A stretch of 64,000 nt of DNA. It comes from Pseudoroseomonas aestuarii (GTDB lineage: Bacteria > Pseudomonadota > Alphaproteobacteria > Acetobacterales > Acetobacteraceae). The position numbers were made by a program, and so were the translations under genes. Where the stretch lies: NCBI RefSeq assembly GCF_042651065.1, contig NZ_JBHSCH010000010.1, positions 1 to 64,000 of the forward strand. Reading direction: 5' to 3'. Every line of letters starts with the position of its first letter. Position 1 is the stretch's first letter. The notes below the pieces were generated by a model. That model searched no databases. It worked only from the letters and a program-made list of their open reading frames with translations, and was not told the DNA's origin. Shown here one piece after another: positions 42,019 to 54,583 of the stretch.

Positions 42019-46167
<4,149 letters not shown>

Positions 46168-46180
<13 letters not shown>

Positions 46181-46821
46181 CGCGAGCAATCCGTCAGGTG
46201 CTCGGCGCGGATGCCGTAATGCGCCAGGAGGCGGCGGCCGCGCTCGGCCTGGTCCGGCGGCGGCGTCCACTGCATGTCGAAGACCCGGTCCTCCTCGCGC
46301 AGCCAGCGCGCCGGGTTCCGGTGGCAGTCGAGGCACCATTCCATCGTCAGGGGCGCGGCCTGCGAGATCTGCTGCATGGTCTGCACCGCACCATGGCAGG
46401 TGCTGCAGCCGACGCCATTGGCCACATGCACGCTGTGGTCGAAGAACACGTAGTCCGGCAGGTCGTGGACGCGCTTCCAGGCCAGCGGCCGGTTCTCCGC
46501 CAGGCTCCGGCGCACCGGCGCCAGCATCTCCGCCTGCGTCCAGACCTGGGAATGGCAGGTCATGCAGGTGTGGGTCGGCGGCAGCCCGGCGAAGCGGGAG
46601 CGCTGCACCGTGTCATGGCAGTAGCGGCAATCCAGCCCCAGCCCGCCGACATGGTGGGCATGGCTGAACTGGACAGGCTGCGCCACGACCCTGCCCTGGC
46701 CCGTCGCATGGGTGGTGAAGGGCCAGGCGAGGAGCAGCACGACGGCAAGGCCGAACGCCAGGACGATGGCCGCCAGAGCGAAACGCAGCAGGGTATCGGC
46801 GCTCTGGCTGAAATGCTGCAT
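46168..46821 (-). CDS. actA: ACIII subunit ActA, penta-haem cytochrome c
   Basis: A protein of 217 residues with an N-terminal membrane helix (about 12-34) and five haem c sites: CRYCH (65-69), CMTCH (86-90), CSTCH (139-143), CLDCH (163-167) and CSRCH (212-216). The five-haem count is that of ActA. It is the first gene of the operon actABCDEF-small protein-SCO-coxB-coxA-coxC-subunit IV, all 12 genes overlapping by a few bases. Confidence 0.95.
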
Positions 46822-47138
46822 CCAGGCTCATCCAAGTTCCGCGCCCGCATCCGGAAAGGCGCCGTTCCTGCGCCAGCGGGGGAGGCACATGGCATGAAGG
46901 CGCGAGCCGGCGTTCCGGCGTCACCGGTCGGGCATTAAATCTCTGTCACGGGAAATCCCTGTGACGGGCTGGGAGGCGGCGGCTGGCCTTGCCATCCCCG
47001 CAACGGCGGACCCGGCAGCGCCGGGCTGCGGGCCGGCCCGCCCCCGCGGTGCCAGGGCCGCCATCCCGCGTGCTCCGCATCGCCCGGCGCTCCCCCTCGG
47101 CAGGGCCGGTGGAGGCGGCCAGCGCGGCGCTGCCGCTG
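46822..47138. other. intergenic region upstream of the ACIII operon
   Basis: About 317 bases without a gene. It should hold the operon promoter. It contains an imperfect inverted repeat at 46945-46965 (listed separately), just after a short AT-rich patch. The 47.0-47.13 kb part is very GC-rich and shows nothing I can name. Confidence 0.5.
46945..46965. promoter_or_regulatory. imperfect inverted repeat upstream of actA
   Basis: GTCACGGGA and TCCCTGTGAC form an inverted repeat with one bulged base and a short centre, about 124 bases before the actA start. The GTCAC/GTGAC ends resemble operator halves of Crp/Fnr-type regulators, which often govern oxidases, but spacing is not the classical one. 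Candidate site only. Confidence 0.3.
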
Positions 47139-48098
47139 TCAGCCCTCCAGCCTCACCACGGCGGGGGCGATGTCCGGCCGGCGCCGCACGATGCGGTTGG
47201 CCACGTACCAGTCGGCGATGCGCTCGATCTGCGCCACATCGGCCTCGGTCGGCGCCCGCATCGGCACGGCGTTGTTGGCGCCGATGGCGGGGGCCAGCGC
47301 CTCCGGCAGGCCCATCGCCTCGGTCCAGATCCGCCCGGCCTCGGCCGGGTTGGCCTGGGCCCAGTCATTGTCCGCGCGGCAGGCGGCGAAGACGGCCTGC
47401 AGCAGCGGCCGCCGGTGCGCCGCCATGTCGCTGTGCGCCATCAGCGTCACCGCGTTGTCCGAGCCGATCGCGGCGCCGTCGGCCAGCACCCGCGCGCCGT
47501 GGCTGCGCTGCGCGATGGTGATGAAGGGGTCCCAGCTGGCCCAGGCGTCGACATGGCCCTGGACGAAGGCCGCGCCGCTGTCGCTCGGGCTGAGATAGGC
47601 GCGGCGCACGCCGGCGGGGTCGATGCCCGCGCGCTCCAGCGCCCGCACCAGCAGGTATTCGCCCGTGCCGCCGCGGTTGACCGCGACGCTGCGCCCGCGC
47701 AGATCCGCCAGGGTGCGGACCGGCGAATCCTGCCGCACCAGGATGCCCTCCGCCGCCGGCGCGATCTTCTGGCAGGCGAAGATCAGCATCGGGATGCCGG
47801 CCGAGAGCGCGGTGACGCAGGCGGGGGAGCTGCCGGCGGTGATGTCGATGCTGCCGGCGTTCAGCGCCTCCAGCGCCGGGGCGGCGGCGGCGAAGGGGCC
47901 GGCCCATTCCACGCGCGCGCCCTGCGCCGCGGCAGCCCGTTCCAGCGTGCCGCGGGCACGGCCGGTGGTGATGTCGTTCGGCGCCCGCAGCCAGCCGATG
48001 CGCAGCACCGCCGGACCGGCGGCGCGCGCGCCGGCGCCGCGCAGGAAGGGCAGGGAGAGGGCGCCGGCGCTCAGCCGAGCCAGGGTGCGGCGATGCAT
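47139..48098 (-). CDS. SsuA/TauA-type ABC substrate-binding protein
   Basis: A periplasmic binding protein of 319 residues with a signal peptide (RRTLARLSAGALSLPFLRGAGARA). The fold and motifs VLRIGWLRAPNDITTGRARGTLE, VEWAGPFAAAAPALEALNAGSIDITAGSSPAC, LADLRGRSVAVNRGGTGEYLLVRALERAGID and VDAWASWDPFITIA fit the aliphatic sulfonate/nitrate/taurine class. No permease or ATPase gene is next to it. It is followed upstream on the same strand by a Bug-type protein, so its partner components must lie elsewhere. Confidence 0.85.
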   Translation of the reverse strand: MHRRTLARLSAGALSLPFLRGAGARAAGPAVLRIGWLRAPNDITTGRARGTLERAAAAQGARVEWAGPFAAAAPALEALNAGSIDITAGSSPACVTALSAGIPMLIFACQKIAPAAEGILVRQDSPVRTLADLRGRSVAVNRGGTGEYLLVRALERAGIDPAGVRRAYLSPSDSGAAFVQGHVDAWASWDPFITIAQRSHGARVLADGAAIGSDNAVTLMAHSDMAAHRRPLLQAVFAACRADNDWAQANPAEAGRIWTEAMGLPEALAPAIGANNAVPMRAPTEADVAQIERIADWYVANRIVRRRPDIAPAVVRLEG

Positions 48099-48233
48099 GG
48101 CGGTGTCCTCGCGGCGGCGTCCGGGCAGCGGCGCCCGGAGGGTGAGAAGGTTCTGGCCGCGCGGTGTCTAGCAGATGGCAGGCCACGGGGCGCCCCCCTG
48201 ACCGCCTCCCTAGCGCTCCCCATGCCGCGCGCC

Positions 48234-49226
48234 CTACTCCACCTTGCCGATGCGCTGCACGGCGCGGATCAGCCGCGCATTGTCGGCGGCGAAGAAGCGG
48301 GCGAACGCCTCCCCCTCCTGGTAGGCGACGGGGCTGCCGGCGGCCTCCAGGGCGCGGCGCAGCTGCGGCCCCTCGCAGGCGGCGCGCAGCGCCCCGCGCA
48401 GCCGCGCCTGGACCGGCTCCGGCGTCGCGGCGGGCACGAACAGCCCGGTCCAGATGTAGAACTCCACCTCCGGGAAGCCGCGCTCGATGAAGGTCGGCAC
48501 CGTCTCGAAGCCGGGGATGCGCTGCGCCCCCCAGCAGGCCAGGGCGCGCAGCCGGCCCTCGCGCAGATGCGGCAGCACCGGGCCGGGGCCGGAGGCCAGC
48601 GCGTCCAGCGTGCCGGACAGCAGCGCGGTCAGCGCCGGCCCGCCGCCCTGGAAGGGCACGTGCAGCAGGTCGAGCCCCGCCGCGCCGGTCAGCATCGCCA
48701 TGGCGACGTGCAGGGTGGAGTAGTTGCCGGCCGAGCCATAGGTGATGGCGCCGGGCCGCCCCCTGGCATCGGCCACGAACTCTTCCAGGCTCTGCCAGGG
48801 CGCGCCGGCGGGCACCACCAGCAGCGTGGGGTCGGCGGTGATGCGGGCAATTGGCGCAAATTGGTCGACGGTGTAGGCCGGGGTGCGGCCCTGGATGTGC
48901 TCCGCCTCCGGCAGCACGCTGAGCGAGGAGAGGGCGAGCAGCGCCGTGTGGCCGTCCGCCGGCGCCCGCGCCACGCTGGCGGTGCCGACGATGCCCCCCG
49001 CGCCGGCGCGGTTGACCACCGGCACGGGCTGGCGAAAGGCGCTCTCCAGGGCAGCGGCCACGGGCCGCGCCGTGACATCGGCCTGCCCGCCCGGCGGGAA
49101 GGCCACCACCATCTGGATGGCGCGGGACGGATAGGCTTCCGCCGCGGCGCCGGTGTTCTGGGCAAGGGCGGGGCGGGCGGCGGACAGGGCCGCGCCTCCG
49201 GCCAGGAGATGTCGTCGCAGCATCAT
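48234..49226 (-). CDS. Bug-family (tripartite tricarboxylate) substrate-binding protein
   Basis: A periplasmic Bug/TctC-like binding protein of 330 residues. It has an N-terminal signal (RRHLLAGGAALSAARPALAQ), YPSRAIQMVVAFPPGGQADVTARPVA, VVNRAGAGGIVGTASVARAPADGHT, PGAITYGSAGNYSTLHVAM and LLHVPFQGGGPALTALLSG, all typical of the family. No TctA/TctB membrane partners are near. The adjacent FAH-family hydrolase suggests a carboxylic acid ligand degraded through it. Confidence 0.92.
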   Translation of the reverse strand: MMLRRHLLAGGAALSAARPALAQNTGAAAEAYPSRAIQMVVAFPPGGQADVTARPVAAALESAFRQPVPVVNRAGAGGIVGTASVARAPADGHTALLALSSLSVLPEAEHIQGRTPAYTVDQFAPIARITADPTLLVVPAGAPWQSLEEFVADARGRPGAITYGSAGNYSTLHVAMAMLTGAAGLDLLHVPFQGGGPALTALLSGTLDALASGPGPVLPHLREGRLRALACWGAQRIPGFETVPTFIERGFPEVEFYIWTGLFVPAATPEPVQARLRGALRAACEGPQLRRALEAAGSPVAYQEGEAFARFFAADNARLIRAVQRIGKVE

Positions 49227-49331
49227 CGTTTCCTCCCCGGGTTTTCTCCCCGGCTGGGCCGGTGGCTTCTTCTTGGCCCTTGGCCGGGCCTTGGCGTCCG
49301 GCGGCCTGGGCCGCCGGGGCAGGCGCTTGGT

Positions 49332-50234
49332 TCAGGCCACGCGGCGCAGCGTGTTGCGGATGCGGCCGATGCCGCTGATCGCGCACTCCACCACGTCGCC
49401 CTCGCGCAGGAAGCGCGGCGGCCTGAAGCCGATGCCGACGCCCTCCGGCGTGCCCGTGGCGATGACGTCGCCCGGCAGCAGCGCCATGCTGCGCGAGATG
49501 GTCTCGATCAGCGTCGGGATGTCGAAGATCAGGTCGGCGGTGCTGGCATCCTGGCGCGGCTCGCCATTGACGGTGCAGGTGACGCGCATCGCGCCGGCCT
49601 CCACCGCGTCGGCGGTGACGATCCAGGGGCCCATCGGGCAGAAGCCGTCGATGCCCTTGCCCAGCAGCCACTGCTTGTGGGTCTGCTGCAGGTCCCGCGC
49701 CGTGACGTCGTTGACCACCGTGTAGCCGAAGACATGCGCCATGGCCTGCGCCTTCGGGATGGCGCGGCCGCCCCGGCCGATGACGACCGCCAGCTCCGCC
49801 TCGTAATCCACCCCGCCATCGAGGCCGGGCAGCAGCGGGATGTCGGCGGCGGGGCCCGAGATGCTGGTCCAGGGCTTGGAGAAGATGATGGGCGCGGCGG
49901 GAATGGCGTCGGCCGCCCCGGCGGCGCTGGAATCATAGCCGCTGCTGGCGAATTCCCGCGCATGGGCGTGGTAGTTCTTGCCGACGCAGAAGATGTTGCG
50001 CGGCGGGCGGGGCAGGGGGGCGGTCAGCAGGGCCGGGTCCAGCGGCTGGCCGGGGCCGGAGGGCGCCGGGCGCGCGCCGCTCTCGGCCAGGTGCGCGATG
50101 GCGGCCGTCATGTCCCGCGCGGCGGCCTCGGGCAGGCCCGGCAGGGCCTCGGCCAGGGGATGGAAGCGGTCGCCTTCCGCGCTGACCAGCGCAACGAGAG
50201 GACGACCCTGGACAAGCAGCGTGGCGAGGCGCAT
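49332..50234 (-). CDS. fumarylacetoacetate hydrolase (FAH) family protein
   Basis: A protein of 300 residues with the FAH C-terminal fold: NIFCVGKNYHAHARE, VDYEAELAVVIGRGGRAIP (metal-binding acidic residues), VFGYTVVNDVTARDLQ, GKGIDGFCPMGPWIV and LLPGDVIATGTPEGVGIGF. Family members hydrolyse or decarboxylate 2,4-dioxo acids (acylpyruvase, homoprotocatechuate pathway enzymes). It is divergent from the GntR regulator across an AT-rich operator-like region, and reads into the two binding-protein genes. Confidence 0.92.
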   Translation of the reverse strand: MRLATLLVQGRPLVALVSAEGDRFHPLAEALPGLPEAAARDMTAAIAHLAESGARPAPSGPGQPLDPALLTAPLPRPPRNIFCVGKNYHAHAREFASSGYDSSAAGAADAIPAAPIIFSKPWTSISGPAADIPLLPGLDGGVDYEAELAVVIGRGGRAIPKAQAMAHVFGYTVVNDVTARDLQQTHKQWLLGKGIDGFCPMGPWIVTADAVEAGAMRVTCTVNGEPRQDASTADLIFDIPTLIETISRSMALLPGDVIATGTPEGVGIGFRPPRFLREGDVVECAISGIGRIRNTLRRVA

Positions 50235-50259
50235 CAGGAACCTTTCTCTGGAACTGAAC

Positions 50260-50302
50260 CAATATCAGGCTTATATTGATCCAATTATGATCCATATTGA
50301 TC
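50260..50302. promoter_or_regulatory. AT-rich operator-like region between the FAH gene and the GntR gene
   Basis: A marked AT-rich patch in GC-rich surroundings. It contains the inverted pair CAATAT / ATATTG (50260-50278) and a direct repeat ATATTGATC at 50273 and 50294, spaced 21 bases (two helical turns). It is the best candidate for the GntR operator and the divergent promoters. Confidence 0.5.
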
Positions 50303-50339
50303 AGCCATTCCGGACCCGTCAAGCCGCCGGGGCCGGCGC

Positions 50340-51056
50340 GTGAGCGAGGCCCTCTCCCCCCCGCGCGGGCGTGGCGACGCCGAGCGGCTGCGCCACAGCC
50401 TCGCCCAGGCGCTGCAGGCCGGCCGCTGGCAGCCGGGCGAGAAGCTGCCCACCGAGCGGGCGCTCGGCACGCAGTATGGCATGGCGCGGAACACGGTGCG
50501 CCGCGCGCTGGACGCGCTGGAGGCAGAGGGGCTGATCCACCGCCATGTCGGCCGCGGCACCTTCCGCACCGGGGCGGCGGCGGAGACGGCGCCGGCCTGC
50601 CCGCCGCTGCCGCTGGAGCAGGCGGAGGCCTTCGGCCCGGCCGAGGTGGTGGAATGCCGCCTGGCCTTCGAGCCGGAGCTGGTGGCGATGGCGGTGGCCC
50701 GCGCCAGCCCGGCCGACCTCGCGCGGATGGAGGCGTGCTGGCAGCAGGCCGAGGCCGCCGCCGACCTCGCCGCCTTCGAGCACTGGGACGGTGCGTTGCA
50801 CGACGCCATCGCCGTGGCCACGCACAACCGCGCGGCGATGGCCCTTTCCCGCTCTCTGGCGCGGGTGCGGCTGCAGGCCGAATGGGGGGCGCTGAAGGCG
50901 CGCGGCGCGACGCCCGCCCGCCGCGCCGCGCTGCAACGGCAGCACCGCGCCATCATCGACGCGCTGCGCCAGCGCGACCGCGCCGCCGCCCGCGGCGCCA
51001 TGCGCGCGCACATCCTCTACGTGCAGCGCTACATGTTCGAGGAGGAGGAGGGCTGA
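50340..51056 (+). CDS. GntR-family (FadR/FCD type) transcriptional regulator
   Basis: A regulator of 238 residues. The winged helix (about 15-75) shows WQPGEKLPTERALGTQYGMARNTVRRALDALEAEGLIHRHVGRGTF. The C-terminal all-helical FCD-type domain has VVECRLAFEPELVAMAVARA, FEHWDGALHDAIAVATHN and QHRAIIDALRQRDRAAARGAMRAHI with metal-binding His/Asp positions. The start is GTG. It likely represses the divergent FAH-hydrolase/Bug/SsuA-like unit in response to a carboxylate. Confidence 0.9.
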   Translation: MSEALSPPRGRGDAERLRHSLAQALQAGRWQPGEKLPTERALGTQYGMARNTVRRALDALEAEGLIHRHVGRGTFRTGAAAETAPACPPLPLEQAEAFGPAEVVECRLAFEPELVAMAVARASPADLARMEACWQQAEAAADLAAFEHWDGALHDAIAVATHNRAAMALSRSLARVRLQAEWGALKARGATPARRAALQRQHRAIIDALRQRDRAAARGAMRAHILYVQRYMFEEEEG

Positions 51057-51068
51057 GCGCGGCGCCGC

Positions 51069-51203
51069 TCAGTCGTCATCCCCGCCGCCGCCACGGGTCT
51101 CCGGCATCGCGAACAGCACCAGCAGGAAGGCCGGCAGCCCCGTGGCGCCCAGCCCCGCGTAGGCGATTCCGCTGCCGAGCCAGGAGGCCCCCGGGGCGGC
51201 CCG
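51069..51203 (-). pseudogene. possible vestige of an MFS transporter C-terminus
   Basis: An open frame of about 44 codons without a start codon in the expected place. It reads WLGSGIAYAGLGATGLPAFL, a hydrophobic segment, then FAMPETRGGGGDDD before a stop. A final helix followed by PETRG is how many MFS sugar or metabolite transporters end, so this may be a remnant. It is also short enough to be chance. Confidence 0.25.
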
Positions 51204-51221
51204 TCACGGGCCGCCCCGGGG
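51189..51221. terminator. perfect 15-bp hairpin after the RND efflux gene
   Basis: CCCCGGGGCGGCCCG and its exact complement are separated by a TCA loop. It starts 11 bases beyond the stop of the minus-strand pump gene. No U-tract follows on either strand. It is a probable GC-rich terminator shared with the convergent GntR gene. Confidence 0.6.
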
Positions 51222-51231
51222 CGTGGCAAGG

Positions 51232-54200
51232 CTAGCCGGCCGCCCCCGCCGGCGCCGCGGCGCGGCGCTGCCGCGAGGCCATGGCGCGCGCCACCACGTA
51301 GAAGAGCGGCGTGAACACCAGGCCGAAGACCGTCACCCCCAGCATGCCGGCGAAGACGGCGGTGCCCAGGCTCTGGCGCATCTCGGCGCCCGCGCCGGTG
51401 GCCACCGCCAGCGGCAGCACGCCCAGGATGAAGGCGAGCGAGGTCATCAGGATCGGCCGCAGGCGGGTGCGGGCGGCGGCCTCGGCGGCCTGCCAGCGGG
51501 TCATGCCCTCCGCCTCCGACGCGCGGGCGAACTCGACGATCAGGATGGCGTTCTTGGCGGCGAGGCCGACCAGCACCACCAGCCCCACCTGCACCAGCAC
51601 GTTGTTGTCGAGCCCGCGCCAGACCACGCCGGCCAGCGCCGCCAGCACCGACATGGGGGCAATCAGCACCACCGCCAGCGGCAGCAGCCAGCTCTCATAC
51701 ATCGCCGCCAGCAGCAGGAAGACGAACACCACGGCCAGGCCGAAGGCGATCGGCGCCGTGTCGCCCTGCGTGGTCTCCTGCAGCGCGATCTCGGTCCACT
51801 CGAAGCCGAAGCCCTCGGGCAGCTCGCTGGCCAGCACGGCCTCCATGGCGGCGATGGCCTGGCCGGTGGAGATGCCGGGCTTCGCCGCGCCCTGGATCTC
51901 GGCCGCCGGGTAGAGGTTGTAGCGCGGCACGCGGTAGGGCGCCGTGTCGTCGGCGAAGCTGGCGAGCGCGCCGATCGGCACCATCTGGCCGTCATCGTTG
52001 CGGGTGCGCAGCAGCGCCACGTCGCGTGGCGTCAGGCGCTGCGCCTCCTCCGCCTGGGCGGTGACGCGGTAGGTGCGGCCGAGGATGTTGAAGTCGTTGA
52101 CGAAGGAGGAGCCGAGATAGACCGAGAGCGTCTCCGCCACGCGGGAGACCGGCACGCCCAGCATCTCCGCCTTGCTGCGGTCCACCTCGGTGCGCAGCGT
52201 CGGCGTCGCGGTGTTGAACAGGGTGAAGGCCATGGCGATCTCGGGCCGCTGGAAGGCGGCGCCGACGATGCGGTTGGTGGCCTGCTCCAGCGCGCGCGGC
52301 CCCTGCCCGGTGCGGTCCTGCACATAGAGCTTGAAGCCGCCGCCGGTGCCGATGCCGGGCACCGAGGGGGGCGGGATGACCAGGGCCATCGCCTCGCGCT
52401 CCTGCCCGAGGCGCGCCTGCACCTCGCCCAGGATGGCGCCGTAGGAGAGGCCCTGCGCGATGCACTCCTCGAAGGGCTCGAGCGTGATGAAGATGACGCC
52501 GCTGTTCGGCGCGTTGGTGAAGGTGGCGCCGTCGAAGCCGACGAAGGCGACCGCGCCCTCGACGCCCGGGATCTTCAGCACGGTGTCCGAGGCGCGGCGC
52601 ACCACGGCATCCGTGCGCGCAAGGGCGGCGCCGGGGGGAAGCTGGAAGGCGGCGATGAGGTAGCCGCGGTCCAGCGGCGGGATCAGGCCCGTGGGGGTGG
52701 TGCGCACGGTCTGCCCGGTGGCCAGCAGCAGCCCGGCATAGAGCACCAGCAGCAGCGCCGAGAAGCGCAGCAGCCGGCGGGTGAGGTTGCCGTAGCCGAG
52801 CGAGAGCGCGTCGAACATCCGGTTGAAGCCGCGGAAGAACAGCCCGACGGGCGCCGCCGCCCAGCGGCGCCAGCCCGTCGGGGCGGCGCCATGCGCGTGC
52901 GGCCGCAGCAGCAGCGCCGCCAGGGCGGGCGAGAGGGTGAGCGAGACCAGCGCCGAGATCAGCGTGGCCACCGCGATGGTGACGGCGAATTGCTGGTAGA
53001 AGGCGCCGGCGATGCCGGAGATGAAGGCCGTGGGCACGAACACCGCGCAGAGCACCAGCGCGATGGCGAGCAGCGCGAAGCCCACCTCGTCCATGGTGCG
53101 CTCGGCGGCCGCGCGTGGCTGCATGCCGTCCGTCAGGTGGCGCTCGACATTCTCGACCACCACGATGGCGTCGTCGACGACGATGCCGATGGCCAGGATC
53201 AGGCCGAACATCGACAGCGTGTTGAGCGAGAGCCCCAGCGCCGACATCGCCGCGAAGGTGCCGATGATGGAGACCGGAATGGCCAGCAGCGGGATGACCG
53301 CCGCGCGCCAGGATTGCAGGAACAGGATGACGACGACCACGACCAGCAGCACCGCCTCGGCGAAGGTGTGCAGCACCGCCTCCATCGACTGCGCGATGAA
53401 GCGGGTGGTGTCGTAGACGATGCTGTATTGCAGCCCGGGCGGGAAGGAGCGGGAGAGCTCCTCCATCGTGGCGCGCACCGCATCGGCCGTGGCCAGGGCG
53501 TTGGAGCCGGGGCGCTGGAACAGCGGGATGGCTGTGGCCGTCTGGTTGTTCAGGTAGGCGTTGACCGTGTAGTCCTGGCTGCCCAGCTCGACGCGGGCGA
53601 TGTCGCGCAGCCGCACCGGCGCGCCGCCCTCGCCCGTGGCCACCACCGTGCCGGCGAATTCCTCGGGCGAGGTCAGGCGGCCCAGCGCCTGTACGTTCAC
53701 CTGGAAGGCCTGGCCCTGCGCTGCGCCCGTGGGCGGCTGGTTCAGCCCGCCGGCGGCCACCTGCATGTTGGCGCGGCGCAGCGCCTCCACCACCTCGCCC
53801 GGCGTCAGGCCGCGCGCGGCGACGCGCGCCGGGTCGAGCCAGATGCGCATGGCGTAGTCGCGCGCGCCGAAGATCTGCACGTCGCCGATGCCCTCCAGCC
53901 GGGCCAGCCGGTCGCGCACGTTCAGCGTGGCGTAGTTGGAGACGTATTGCTGGTCGCGCGAGCCGTCGGGCGAGAGCATGTGCACGACCATCAGCAGGTC
54001 GGGCGAGGCCTTGCGCACCTGCAGGCCGAGGCGGCGCACCTCCTCGGGCAGTCGTGGCTCGGCGACCGCGACGCGGTTCTGCACCAGCACCTGGGCGGCG
54101 TCCACGTCGACCCCCTGGCGGAACACCACCGTCACCGTCAGCCGCCCGTCGCCGGTCGATTGCGAGGAGAGGTAGAGCATGCCGTCGGTGCCGTTGATCT

Positions 54201-54408
54201 CCTGCTCCAGCGGCGTGGCCACCGTGGCGGCGATGACCTCGGCCGAGGCGCCGGGATAGTTGGCGGTGACCGTCACCGTGGGTGGCGCGATCTCGGGATA
54301 TTCGCTGATCGGCAGGCGGAAGGCGGCGATGGCCCCGATCAGCGTGATGGCGATCGAGATCACTGCGGCGAAGACCGGCCGCGCGATGAAGAAGCGGGCG
54401 AAGCGCAT
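51232..54408 (-). CDS. RND multidrug efflux permease (HAE1 family, AcrB/MexF-like)
   Basis: An inner-membrane pump of 1058 residues with the usual N-terminal RFARFFIARPVFAAVISIAITLIGAIA, two large periplasmic loops and 12 helices. The proton-relay aspartates are in GIVVDDAIVVVENVERHL in helix 4. YPGASAEVI and LVQNRVAVAEPRLPEEVRRLG are HAE1-typical. It works with the adaptor encoded 175 bases upstream and an outer-membrane channel not found in this window. Likely substrates are drugs or aromatic compounds; the specificity cannot be read. Confidence 0.95.
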   Translation of the reverse strand: MRFARFFIARPVFAAVISIAITLIGAIAAFRLPISEYPEIAPPTVTVTANYPGASAEVIAATVATPLEQEINGTDGMLYLSSQSTGDGRLTVTVVFRQGVDVDAAQVLVQNRVAVAEPRLPEEVRRLGLQVRKASPDLLMVVHMLSPDGSRDQQYVSNYATLNVRDRLARLEGIGDVQIFGARDYAMRIWLDPARVAARGLTPGEVVEALRRANMQVAAGGLNQPPTGAAQGQAFQVNVQALGRLTSPEEFAGTVVATGEGGAPVRLRDIARVELGSQDYTVNAYLNNQTATAIPLFQRPGSNALATADAVRATMEELSRSFPPGLQYSIVYDTTRFIAQSMEAVLHTFAEAVLLVVVVVILFLQSWRAAVIPLLAIPVSIIGTFAAMSALGLSLNTLSMFGLILAIGIVVDDAIVVVENVERHLTDGMQPRAAAERTMDEVGFALLAIALVLCAVFVPTAFISGIAGAFYQQFAVTIAVATLISALVSLTLSPALAALLLRPHAHGAAPTGWRRWAAAPVGLFFRGFNRMFDALSLGYGNLTRRLLRFSALLLVLYAGLLLATGQTVRTTPTGLIPPLDRGYLIAAFQLPPGAALARTDAVVRRASDTVLKIPGVEGAVAFVGFDGATFTNAPNSGVIFITLEPFEECIAQGLSYGAILGEVQARLGQEREAMALVIPPPSVPGIGTGGGFKLYVQDRTGQGPRALEQATNRIVGAAFQRPEIAMAFTLFNTATPTLRTEVDRSKAEMLGVPVSRVAETLSVYLGSSFVNDFNILGRTYRVTAQAEEAQRLTPRDVALLRTRNDDGQMVPIGALASFADDTAPYRVPRYNLYPAAEIQGAAKPGISTGQAIAAMEAVLASELPEGFGFEWTEIALQETTQGDTAPIAFGLAVVFVFLLLAAMYESWLLPLAVVLIAPMSVLAALAGVVWRGLDNNVLVQVGLVVLVGLAAKNAILIVEFARASEAEGMTRWQAAEAAARTRLRPILMTSLAFILGVLPLAVATGAGAEMRQSLGTAVFAGMLGVTVFGLVFTPLFYVVARAMASRQRRAAAPAGAAG

Positions 54409-54455
54409 GGCTTGGCGTCCAACAAAGGGGGAAGGGCAGGGGGAAGGAATTCCCC

Positions 54456-54576
54456 GTGCGGGGCAGTGCCCCGCACCCCCTTCTTTTTTCTGTCAGGGCC
54501 GGCCTCCGTTGTCGGCCGGCGGCAGCCTGTCAGAAAAAAGAAGAGGGGGGCCGGGGGGAGAATTCATTCTCCCCCC
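54456..54576. repeat. multi-hairpin intergenic element inside the efflux operon
   Basis: Three hairpins follow each other: 54456-54476 (9-bp stem GTGCGGGGC, loop AGT); 54481-54542 (12-bp stem TTCTTTTTTCTG / CAGAAAAAAGAA enclosing an inner GCCGGCC / GGCCGGC stem); and 54553-54576 (11-bp stem GGGGGGAGAAT, loop TC). The A/T-rich arms give a U-run on both strands. The element lies between the adaptor and pump genes of one operon and could attenuate pump expression. Its organisation resembles the double hairpin at 22832. Confidence 0.75.
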
Positions 54577-54583
54577 GTCTTGG

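Noticed and set aside
51029..51229. 66-codon minus-strand open frame after the GntR gene
   Set aside because: Composition is low-complexity Arg/Pro/Cys and overlaps the end of the GntR gene; no family is recognisable. A different frame in the same place may be a remnant and is listed with low confidence.
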